From JAJFKJ01 sp964443025 (lineage in GTDB: Bacteria; Pseudomonadota; Gammaproteobacteria; JABCZS01), in NCBI GenBank assembly GCA_964443025.1, contig CAYUEL010000031.1:1-18557 (forward strand): a DNA stretch of 18,557 nt. Reading direction: 5' to 3'. The notes under the pieces were generated by a model. That model ran no database searches. It had not been told where the DNA came from and was given only the letters and a program-made list of their open reading frames with translations. This document shows positions 1 to 6,532 of the stretch, one piece after another. The position numbers and the translations under genes were made by a program. Position 1 is the stretch's first letter. The number at the start of each line of letters is the position of its first letter.

Positions 1-554
1 ATGTGTTTAAACAAAGGCCAATGATCCGTAAGTTGATCGATTTCTAAATTAGGAGATAATTTATAGGCTTTGGCTAATCGTTTAATTCCTCTTGCTTCGG
101 CAATATGGGGTAACATAAAAATCGAGCGAGCGCCCGCTGTAATATCCCAGAGTGGCGTTATATTCACCTTCATTAGTGAATCAACCACTTCGAAAACACC
201 TAGGGGGCTGCCTGCATTAGCCATCGCGAGTGGCACAATGCGCGACCCTGTGGTTACAAAAATATCACAAGCATTGTGGGTTACTAAAAATAAGGGGATA
301 GAGCTGTAGGTTAATTTCTTCCGGATATGGTTGCTTACCTGGGGACTTGTCACAGGAACTAGCTGACCATTTGACAAAGGAATATTTACTACCCCCTGGC
401 GGGTAATATAATCGCCAAATTCATACCGCGCTTGGAAAAGAGTATGTTCATGAGTAGGGTCTAATTTCTCAATAATATCAAACAGTTCCGGCGAAACCGT
501 TTTAACAGTACTCCTGACATGTTGCCAGGTCGTCTCTTGCATCTGAGTTTCCAT
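1..554 (-). CDS. Unrecognised protein, N-terminal part (runs off the left edge)
   Basis: An open frame on the minus strand starts at ATG 554-552 and stays open to base 3, giving at least 184 residues with no stop. A good Shine-Dalgarno, AGAGGA, lies about 4-5 nt upstream (AAAGAGGATAC then ATG), which supports this start. The protein begins METQMQETTWQHVRS and appears soluble: I see no signal peptide or clear membrane helix. Segments such as FEVVDSLMKVNITPLWDITA and the evenly mixed composition look like a genuine globular protein. I do not recognise the family and assign no function. It is transcribed divergently from the 62-residue ORF and the response regulators, with a 137-bp gap between starts. 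The C-terminus is missing only because the window ends. Confidence 0.75.
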   Translation of the reverse strand, partial: METQMQETTWQHVRSTVKTVSPELFDIIEKLDPTHEHTLFQARYEFGDYITRQGVVNIPLSNGQLVPVTSPQVSNHIRKKLTYSSIPLFLVTHNACDIFVTTGSRIVPLAMANAGSPLGVFEVVDSLMKVNITPLWDITAGARSIFMLPHIAEARGIKRLAKAYKLSPNLEIDQLTDHWPLFKH

Positions 555-642
555 GTATCCTCTTTATGTAATTTACCTATTGTTCTTTTGCCTGGTAATT
601 TACTCCTACCGACTTCCCTTACCATAAGCTTAAATTATTAGA

Positions 643-663
643 CAGGAACTTTCAAGCTTCCTG
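643..663. other. Short inverted repeat in the divergent intergenic region
   Basis: CAGGAA (643-648) and TTCCTG (658-663) form a perfect 6-bp inverted repeat around a 9-base centre. It lies between the divergent starts at 554 (minus) and 692 (plus). It could be an operator or a weak leader hairpin of the small plus-strand gene. Six base pairs is little evidence, and I see no convincing -35/-10 pair in this gap. Confidence 0.25.
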
Positions 664-691
664 CAGCAGATGAACAATGAGGAGTATGGAG

Positions 692-880
692 ATGAAACTA
701 TCACAAGCACAAAAGTTAAACATATTGGCGATCGATCTTTTAGAGGCATTAGGTAACACCCTACCCACAGAAGCGGAAATTGAATATGTTGAAGGGCTCA
801 TTCACAACGTTCGTGCACATCTCACGCATCGTCCTTTTCCAAGGCATGCTGATGCGGTAATGCATAACGGTGTGAACTAG
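692..880 (+). CDS. Small unrecognised protein (62 aa) upstream of the response regulators
   Basis: The frame is open from ATG 677, but the Shine-Dalgarno GAGGAG (679-684) lies 7 nt before ATG 692, so I choose 692; the ATGs at 677 and 686 are badly placed for it. The product begins MKLSQAQKLNILAIDLLEAL. It is predicted mainly helical in its first 50 residues and has a His/Arg-rich tail (about residues 45-62, HLTHRPFPRHADAVMHNG). There is no signal peptide or transmembrane segment. It is followed after 65 nt by the first response regulator on the same strand, so it may share its transcript and could be an accessory protein of that pair, but nothing in the sequence proves it. I recognise no family. 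The clear ribosome site and protein-like composition make it more likely real than chance. Confidence 0.5.
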   Translation: MKLSQAQKLNILAIDLLEALGNTLPTEAEIEYVEGLIHNVRAHLTHRPFPRHADAVMHNGVN

Positions 881-884
881 AGGC

Positions 885-918
885 GTGACACCCGGTGCGC
901 TAACACCCAGTGTCACTG
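885..918. promoter_or_regulatory. Inverted-repeat cluster upstream of the receiver-only regulator
   Basis: GTGACAC (885-891) is exactly complementary to GTGTCAC (910-916), giving a 7-bp stem with an 18-base loop. The right half is itself an 11-bp odd palindrome, CAGTG-T-CACTG (908-918). The cluster lies in the 65-nt gap between the 62-aa ORF and the start of the receiver protein at 946. It is compatible with an operator for a dimeric regulator or with a short hairpin separating the two genes. No direct evidence identifies a binding protein. Confidence 0.3.
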
Positions 919-945
919 ATCACTAACAGTATGAGGACTACTGCT

Positions 946-1518
946 ATGACTGAGTATATTTTAAAATATCTTTGTCACACTCGCTACTTAGCGGGTAATT
1001 TTTCTCACTCTTATAGGCTGCACACCCTAGTCGCTCATTGCGATTCAGTGTGGCTTGATCATTGGGCAGGGCGGGGAAGCTTTCTGAGCAGCGAGTGGTG
1101 GTCATTTTTTAAAAGGTGGTTAACACCAAAAATAAAAGTCTTAGTCATCGAAGATCAACCTATTAATAGCTTTGTCACACGTAAGTTTTTACAAACACGT
1201 GGACATGTTGCAGATGAAGTTCAAACAGGTTACGCCGGTCTTATTAAATTTAAATCTAATCCGGGTAAGTATCATTTAATTTTGTTAGACATCAGTCTGC
1301 CCGATTCAAACGGCATTGAGATCGCAAAACAAATTAGACAATGGGAACAAACCCGCGGCATTTCAAAAGAAGATGCCGTTACGATTGTTGCCTTATCAAC
1401 CTACATGAACCCTGAAATATGGTCGGATTGTTTAGATGTCGGAATGCAAGCTGCTTTCCACAAACCTATTACCCAGGATTTGATAGACAGGATTATTAAG
1501 ATTTGCCGCAATAAATAA
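946..1518 (+). CDS. Response regulator, receiver domain only, with N-terminal extension
   Basis: The frame opens at GTG 910, but GAGGA at 933-937 sits 8 nt before ATG 946, so I choose 946 (190 aa). Residues 63-188 are a CheY-like receiver: acidic pair E69-D70 (VLVIEDQ), phospho-acceptor D115 (LLDISLPD), switch S151/T152 (VALST) and K173 (FHKPIT). All expected active-site residues are present, so it should accept phosphate. There is no output domain. Residues 1-62 are an unusual extension rich in His, Trp and aromatic residues (around SSEWWSFFKRW) that I cannot assign to a family. The receiver resembles those of hybrid histidine kinases and phosphorelay intermediates, and is related to that of the next gene, 14 nt downstream. 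With no kinase in the window, its partner is unknown. Confidence 0.85.
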   Translation: MTEYILKYLCHTRYLAGNFSHSYRLHTLVAHCDSVWLDHWAGRGSFLSSEWWSFFKRWLTPKIKVLVIEDQPINSFVTRKFLQTRGHVADEVQTGYAGLIKFKSNPGKYHLILLDISLPDSNGIEIAKQIRQWEQTRGISKEDAVTIVALSTYMNPEIWSDCLDVGMQAAFHKPITQDLIDRIIKICRNK

Positions 1519-1532
1519 ACATGGAGTGTTTT

Positions 1533-2102
1533 ATGAAATTACATCAATCGAAAGTGCTTTTAATTGAAGATGATTTAACAAGCTGTTACTTTGTTAAATA
1601 TTTTCTGGAGTCCAAAGGTGTTTGTGTTGAGGCGGCGGGAACAGGGGGGAAAGGTCTTGAAAAATTACTTTCCTCTCCCAATCGATATAACTTGATCATT
1701 ACTGATATTGGGTTACCCGACATAAATGGTATTGAATTGATTAAGAAGATTCGACAAGAATCTAGAGCAGCTATAGTGGCTTTATCTTCCCTGATGGATA
1801 ACGCGTTGCATGAGAAATGTTTAACGGCAGGTGCTCAGAAAGCCTTTAACAAGCCATTAACCGATATCGATTTCGCAGAAATCGGGTTACTTATTTTAAA
1901 ATCGAAATTGCCCGAGAAACAATTACAAGTCTTATCGTTATACAACAAAGGTTACAATCGAAAAGCTTCTGCTCAAGCGTTGGGGGTGACAGAAAATACC
2001 GTTGCTTGGTACTTAAAGAAAATTAAACGAAAATTCAATATTAGCTCTAGGCGTGAAATGATGAGCTTGGAAAAGATGTTACAAGAAGGACCTTTGCGTT
2101 AA
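1533..2102 (+). CDS. Response regulator with receiver and LuxR-type HTH
   Basis: The start is taken at ATG 1533 because GGAG (1523-1526) lies 6 nt upstream; the in-frame ATG at 1521 overlaps this Shine-Dalgarno. The 189-aa product has a receiver at about residues 6-122 with E12-D13, phospho-acceptor D58 (ITDIGLPD), S85 (VALSS) and K107 (FNKPLT). A LuxR/GerE-type helix-turn-helix follows at about 127-178 (LPEKQLQVLSLYNKGY, then ALGVTENTVAWYLKKIKRKF). This is a phosphorylation-controlled DNA-binding regulator. Receiver similarity to the preceding gene (KVL(V/L)IED near the N-terminus, FxKP(I/L)T near the end) suggests duplication. The two are probably co-transcribed and may respond to one kinase encoded elsewhere. 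Targets cannot be read from the sequence. Confidence 0.88.
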   Translation: MKLHQSKVLLIEDDLTSCYFVKYFLESKGVCVEAAGTGGKGLEKLLSSPNRYNLIITDIGLPDINGIELIKKIRQESRAAIVALSSLMDNALHEKCLTAGAQKAFNKPLTDIDFAEIGLLILKSKLPEKQLQVLSLYNKGYNRKASAQALGVTENTVAWYLKKIKRKFNISSRREMMSLEKMLQEGPLR

Positions 2103-2120
2103 ATATTTATTAGCGCAAAG
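2092..2120. terminator. Hairpin spanning both convergent stop codons
   Basis: C plus TTTGCGTTAA (2092-2102) pairs with TTAGCGCAAA plus G (2110-2120) around a 7-base loop, ATATTTA: 11 bp with one G-U type pair. The stop codon of the plus-strand regulator (TAA, 2100-2102) and that of the minus-strand antiporter (TTA, 2110-2112) lie in the two arms. There is no long T-run after it on either strand, so it is a probable bidirectional end signal or 3'-end protecting hairpin rather than a textbook intrinsic terminator. Confidence 0.55.
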
Positions 2121-3291
2121 CCGAATTCGGGATCAATCGATTAATGATCAATTTATTATACCGAACAAACAATGGGCATAAGAACATCGTGATTAAAACA
2201 CCGGCTAATACCACTTGGCCATAATCTTCTTCCATCACACCCAAGGTGATTGCCAGTGTCAGAAGGATAAAACCAAACTCTCCGCCATGCGCTAAAAATA
2301 AACCTGTTTTCATGGATTCAGGCAAGGTTAAATGCCCTACTTTATAGGCAACAAAACTGATTAAAATAAATTTAAACACAATAATGGCAATCACAAGGAA
2401 AACCACCCAATACCAATATTGCAGAATGATATCGAAATTTAACAACATCCCCACCGTAACGAAAAACAATCCTAAGAAAATATCGCGAAAGGGTCGAATA
2501 TCTTTTTCAATTTGATGACGATGATGTGTCTCAGCCAAAACTAATCCTGCTAAAAAAGCACCCAAAATCATGGATAATCCGAATGCATGTGTTACCCATG
2601 CGGTGGCTAATGCTGTTAATAATGTGGTTAATGTAAATAGTTCCTGCGAACCTGATTTAGCTACTTCATCAAACAAGGGTCTTAAAACCCATCGTCCTGC
2701 AAACAATAATATAACAATCGCTAATATGCCCTTGATAAAAGCCCAACCTAAATCCAATCCTAAATGATTTGCACCACTTGAAGCCAACACAGGAATGATG
2801 ATCAAAAATGGAATGGCGGCTAAATCTTGAAATAATAAAATGGCCAATGATAATTCCCCATGACGTGTCATCAACTCTTTTTGTTCAGCAAGCTGTTTAA
2901 CCACAATAGCTGTTGATGAAAGCGCTAATGCTGCAGATGCAACAAATGCCGTATGCCAAGACATTCCCAGCAAATAAGCAGTAACCCCGGGTATTAATAC
3001 GCATACTAATACTTGTATACCACCCACCCAAAGAACCGATCGACGCATGCTAATTATTTTTTTCAGGGAAACTTCAAGACCAATTGCAAATAGCAAAAAG
3101 ACAATACCAAATTCTGCCATCAACTCAATGGCACCATTTTGACCAATCCAATCCAACCCCATCGGGCCCACAATAATGCCTAAAATTAAATAACCAATGA
3201 TGGCTGGCATATTAATGCGCTGCATGACAATCAATATACCAACGGCCATGGCTAATGTTAATACGGTAACGTCAAATAATCCTAATGTCAT
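2110..3291 (-). CDS. Kef/CPA2-family cation:proton antiporter, membrane domain only
   Basis: This 393-aa polytopic inner-membrane protein has about 11-13 hydrophobic helices. Features typical of the CPA2 (KefB/KefC/NapA-like) family are YLILGIIVGPMGL near residue 35, EFGIVFLLFAIGLE at 60-73, ALALSSTAIVVKQLAE at 121-136, Q155-D156 in LLFQDLAAIP, and FFVTVGMLL. The family exchanges K+ or Na+ for protons. Unlike KefB/KefC (about 600 aa) it has no cytoplasmic RCK/TrkA-N domain, so glutathione/NAD-type gating is not expected and the ion cannot be named. The start ATG lies inside the end of prmC (20-nt overlap) with AAGGA about 9 nt upstream. It is thus the last gene of the hemA-prfA-prmC transcript and probably translated by coupling. 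Confidence 0.85.
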   Translation of the reverse strand: MTLGLFDVTVLTLAMAVGILIVMQRINMPAIIGYLILGIIVGPMGLDWIGQNGAIELMAEFGIVFLLFAIGLEVSLKKIISMRRSVLWVGGIQVLVCVLIPGVTAYLLGMSWHTAFVASAALALSSTAIVVKQLAEQKELMTRHGELSLAILLFQDLAAIPFLIIIPVLASSGANHLGLDLGWAFIKGILAIVILLFAGRWVLRPLFDEVAKSGSQELFTLTTLLTALATAWVTHAFGLSMILGAFLAGLVLAETHHRHQIEKDIRPFRDIFLGLFFVTVGMLLNFDIILQYWYWVVFLVIAIIVFKFILISFVAYKVGHLTLPESMKTGLFLAHGGEFGFILLTLAITLGVMEEDYGQVVLAGVLITMFLCPLFVRYNKLIINRLIPNSALR

Positions 3292-4123
3292 TCTGATTCA
3301 TCCTTGCTGATGTGACTCTTGGAATCCCTGCATAATCCAGCGTTGTTTCAATGCTGGTAAAGTTATGTTGCGTAAGCATATGTTGCAGTTTCTCTGACTG
3401 ATTATAGCCATGTTCTAATAATAATAGACCACCCGGTTTTAAATGTGCGGATGCATCACGGATAATGGCTTCAAATGCTTCGAACCCTGTTTCTCCTGAT
3501 ACCAATGCGCCTCTGGGTTCAAATAAAAGTTCTTTTTGTAAATGCGGGTCATCCTCCGATAAATAAGGGGGATTGGCAATAATCATATCAAAATGTTTAT
3601 TTTGAAGCGCCGAATACCAATCGCTTTGCAATAACGTGATATTATTGAGCGATAACATCGCACGATTTTTTTCAGCTATATTTAATGCTTCTTCGCAATA
3701 ATCCGTGGCAAGAATAGTAATATTTGATCGCTCATTGGCTAGCGCACAAGCAATAGCACCTGATCCTGTTGCCATTTCCAATATATCAAACGATGTTTGC
3801 TGAGGAATATGGGTTAACGCCAATTCCACCAAACATTCGGTTTCAGGACGAGGAACCAATACATCTTTGCTTACGTTCAAAGATAATGACCAAAATTCTT
3901 TTCTGCCTGTTAAATACGCTAAAGGTTCATGACGTGATCGATGTTCTAGTAAATTTTTGTATTGAATTATCTGGTTCTCATCCAACACCTTTTCAGGATA
4001 TGCAATGATATTAGTGCGTGATTCATTCAATACGAAAGTTAAAATAACATGTGCATCGAGCGGATCAATATGCTTTTGTTTTGCATCCAGTAGCGCAGTT
4101 TTAATAGAGTAATGATTACTCAT
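3272..4123 (-). CDS. prmC: PrmC/HemK: peptide chain release factor glutamine methyltransferase
   Basis: This enzyme uses S-adenosylmethionine to N5-methylate the glutamine of the GGQ motif of release factors RF1 and RF2, raising termination efficiency in the cytoplasm. The 283-aa product has the N-terminal helical domain (residues 1-75, ending EPLAYLTGRKEFW), VLVPRPETE at 88-96, the SAM-binding loop ATGSGAIA at 118-125 and the diagnostic NPPY at 184-187. Motif I is EMATGSG where DLGTGSG is more usual, a mild variant. Its substrate RF1 is encoded directly upstream; the start overlaps the prfA stop by 8 nt (ATGAGTAA), indicating translational coupling. The C-terminus after RVTSARM is slightly longer than in typical members and overlaps the antiporter gene. 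Confidence 0.95.
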   Translation of the reverse strand: MSNHYSIKTALLDAKQKHIDPLDAHVILTFVLNESRTNIIAYPEKVLDENQIIQYKNLLEHRSRHEPLAYLTGRKEFWSLSLNVSKDVLVPRPETECLVELALTHIPQQTSFDILEMATGSGAIACALANERSNITILATDYCEEALNIAEKNRAMLSLNNITLLQSDWYSALQNKHFDMIIANPPYLSEDDPHLQKELLFEPRGALVSGETGFEAFEAIIRDASAHLKPGGLLLLEHGYNQSEKLQHMLTQHNFTSIETTLDYAGIPRVTSARMNQNDIRII

Positions 4124-5201
4124 CTTGCAACGCTGCTAATTGATCAGCTTGGTGTTCTTGAACCAATGCATCAATAATGGGTGATAAATTGCCATCCATA
4201 ATTTCATCGAGTTTATACAATGTTAAATTAATGCGATGATCGGTGATTCGGCTTTGTGGAAAATTATAAGTGCGAATACGTTCAGAACGATCGCCGCTTC
4301 CCACCAAGTTGCGCCGTGTTGTTGCTTGCTCGGTGCGTTGCTTTTCTTTCTCGGCTTGTAATATTCTTGATTGTAACAAACTCATCGCTTTTGAACGATT
4401 TTTATGTTGCGAACGCTCTTCTTGACATTCCACCACTGTTCCCGTTGGTATATGCGTAATACGAATAGCGGAATCCGTTTTATTAACATGTTGCCCGCCT
4501 GCGCCTGATGCACGGTATGTGTCAATTTTTAAATCATTAGGATTAATTTCAATCGCATTGATTTCTTCAACCTCAGGCATGATTGCAACCGTACAAGCAG
4601 ATGTATGAACCCGTCCTTGTGATTCTGTTTCAGGAACACGTTGAACACGGTGTGCGCCTGATTCAAATTTCATTTTGGCATAAACACCCTCGCCTTCGAT
4701 CTTTGCAATGATTTCTTTATAACCCCCTTTCTCGCCAAAGCTTTCAGAGATTAATTCTACTTTCCAGCCTTGCCTTTCTGCATAACGACTGTACATACGA
4801 AACAAGTCCCCTGAAAATATTGCAGCTTCATCACCACCCGTTCCTGCTCGAATTTCTAAAAAGATATTATGATCATCATCAGGGTCTTTGGGTAACATTA
4901 ATACTTGTAGTTTTTTTGTAGTGTCTTCTAGTTCAGCTTGTGCTTGTTGAATTTCTTCTTGTGCTAATGCTTTCATGTCTGCATCATTATCTTCCAACAT
5001 GGCTTTCGCGGTATTTAAATTTTTCTGCGCCACTTGATAGAGTCGGTAAGTTTGAACGATCGGTTCAAGTTGCGAATATTCTTTGGAATAAGAACGAAAC
5101 TTATCTTGATTTCCTATAACATCAGGCTCACTTAAAAGCACTTCAAGTTCTTCAAACCGAGCTTGGACACGATCTAATTTTTGGGCGATTGATAATTTCA
5201 T
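4116..5201 (-). CDS. prfA: Peptide chain release factor 1 (RF1)
   Basis: RF1 recognises UAA and UAG in the ribosomal A site and triggers hydrolysis of the peptidyl-tRNA ester. At 361 aa it has the usual length. The stop-codon reading loop is P190-E191-T192 (the PxT motif of RF1, in RVPETESQGRVHTS). The catalytic GGQ is at 235-237 in SGAGGQHVNKTDSA, with the conserved C-terminal block around SERIRTYNFPQSRITDHR. These separate it from RF2, which has SPF instead of PxT. The middle residue E is unlike E. coli (PAT), but I recall PET from other bacteria such as Bacillus, so I do not treat it as odd. It overlaps hemA by 4 nt (ATGA) and prmC by 8 nt, fitting one operon. Confidence 0.97.
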   Translation of the reverse strand: MKLSIAQKLDRVQARFEELEVLLSEPDVIGNQDKFRSYSKEYSQLEPIVQTYRLYQVAQKNLNTAKAMLEDNDADMKALAQEEIQQAQAELEDTTKKLQVLMLPKDPDDDHNIFLEIRAGTGGDEAAIFSGDLFRMYSRYAERQGWKVELISESFGEKGGYKEIIAKIEGEGVYAKMKFESGAHRVQRVPETESQGRVHTSACTVAIMPEVEEINAIEINPNDLKIDTYRASGAGGQHVNKTDSAIRITHIPTGTVVECQEERSQHKNRSKAMSLLQSRILQAEKEKQRTEQATTRRNLVGSGDRSERIRTYNFPQSRITDHRINLTLYKLDEIMDGNLSPIIDALVQEHQADQLAALQDE

Positions 5202-6409
5202 GATTCAATAACATCTCTCTTTACCACCTGCTTTAAACTTATCGTAGGTGCGTGTAATAATTTGTTCGTTAACGTATGTGCTAGTTCTGTTAAAACATCA
5301 CCCGCAGGTTTTCCGGCATTAATAGATTTCTTCGCTTTATCAAGCGCTTGATCACGTAATTGTTCATGATGTTCTCTGTATTCTTTCACTGCATAAATAT
5401 TTTCAAGTTCTTGCTGCCATTTCAAATAATCATTAACTTGCTTCTCAATTAATAATTTTGCCTGATTCGCCGCATTAGCCCGCGCTTCTTTATTGGCAGA
5501 TACCACTGTTTCTAAACTGTCGATGTCATATAAATAAACATTATCAAGCGATTTGATTTCTGGTTCGATATCTCTAGGAACAGAAAGATCAATCAATACG
5601 AGCGCTTTTTGCTTCCGCGCACGCATCGCACGCTCCACGCTGCCTTTTCCAATCAAGGGTAATTCACTGGCTGTCGCTGTAATCACCATATCCATTTCAT
5701 GCAAAGAATGGGGCACGTCTGATAAATGAATGACCGAACCTTTATATTCCATTGCCAATTGAGTTGCTTTATCTCCGGTGCGATTTGAAAAAAACATCTG
5801 CGCTACTTGCAAGGTTTTCAAGTATTTTGCGGAAAGTTCAATCATTTCACCCGCACCTATTAGTAACACTCTTTTCTGCTTAATATCTTGAAATATATGC
5901 TGTGATAATTTAATGGCTGCAGAAGGGAGAGATATTGGTTGTTCTCCAATCACCGTTTGTGAACGCACCGATTTAGCTGTTTTAAATGCCATTTGAAATA
6001 AGCGTGATAAATGTTTTCCAACAGTTCCTGCTTGAAGTGCCGCCGCATAAGCTTGTTTCACTTGACCCAATACCTGTGTTTCACCTAACACCATCGAATC
6101 TAAACCGCTTGCAACATGCATCATGTGTTTAACTGCAACTTCATCGTGGTATTCACTCAGATACATTGACCATGCTTCTAATGTCACACCAAAATAAGCT
6201 GCAAACCAATGTTTTAAATTTTCAGCATTATCGGCTAAAGAATAGATTTCTGTACGATTACAGGTCGATATAATGACCGCCTCATGAATACCAGGTTGCC
6301 CATGAAGACTATGAAGTGCCTGAGTCAGGCTTTCCCCTGCAATAGCCACCCTCTCGCGAATAGCGATAGGAGCATTGTGGTAGTGAGTCCCAAGTATAAA
6401 TAATGGCAT
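5198..6409 (-). CDS. hemA: Glutamyl-tRNA reductase
   Basis: The enzyme reduces glutamyl-tRNA(Glu) to glutamate-1-semialdehyde with NADPH, the first committed step of the C5 route to tetrapyrroles and heme. The 403-aa protein has the catalytic nucleophile C50 in STCNRTEIYS, the conserved block SGLDSMVLGETQVLGQVK (101-118) and the NADPH-binding GAGEM (185-189). A C-terminal helical dimerisation region follows. The start aligns with known N-termini (LGxxHxxAP, then IRERV). The ribosome site is weak: no clear GGAG-like stretch precedes ATG 6409, which could limit expression. It is the first gene of the set hemA-prfA-prmC-antiporter and diverges from the TPR lipoprotein gene. Confidence 0.97.
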   Translation of the reverse strand: MPLFILGTHYHNAPIAIRERVAIAGESLTQALHSLHGQPGIHEAVIISTCNRTEIYSLADNAENLKHWFAAYFGVTLEAWSMYLSEYHDEVAVKHMMHVASGLDSMVLGETQVLGQVKQAYAAALQAGTVGKHLSRLFQMAFKTAKSVRSQTVIGEQPISLPSAAIKLSQHIFQDIKQKRVLLIGAGEMIELSAKYLKTLQVAQMFFSNRTGDKATQLAMEYKGSVIHLSDVPHSLHEMDMVITATASELPLIGKGSVERAMRARKQKALVLIDLSVPRDIEPEIKSLDNVYLYDIDSLETVVSANKEARANAANQAKLLIEKQVNDYLKWQQELENIYAVKEYREHHEQLRDQALDKAKKSINAGKPAGDVLTELAHTLTNKLLHAPTISLKQVVKRDVIES

Positions 6410-6430
6410 AAAAACTAATGTTTACAGTAA

Positions 6431-6485
6431 GTTAGCAAAAAAGACGCCTTTGTCCGCCCGCTAATTTTAGCATTATTCGAGCTAA
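6431..6485. promoter_or_regulatory. Repeated GCTAA/TTAGC half-sites between divergent genes
   Basis: The 123-bp gap between hemA and the TPR lipoprotein gene contains TTAGC (6432-6436), GCTAA (6460-6464), TTAGC (6467-6471) and GCTAA (6481-6485). The middle pair forms a compact inverted repeat, GCTAA-TT-TTAGC. The gap must contain the promoters of both divergent genes. I could not fix convincing -35/-10 pairs. The half-sites could be regulator contacts or chance in AT-rich DNA. Confidence 0.25.
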
Positions 6486-6532
6486 AGATTAAGCGCAGAC
6501 AGCAGATATATAAGACAGAGGTGGTTATTATA

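Noticed and set aside
4632..4634. PET instead of PAT in the RF1 codon-reading loop
   Set aside because: The motif is PxT and I recall glutamate at x in other bacterial RF1 proteins, so it does not suggest altered stop-codon use.
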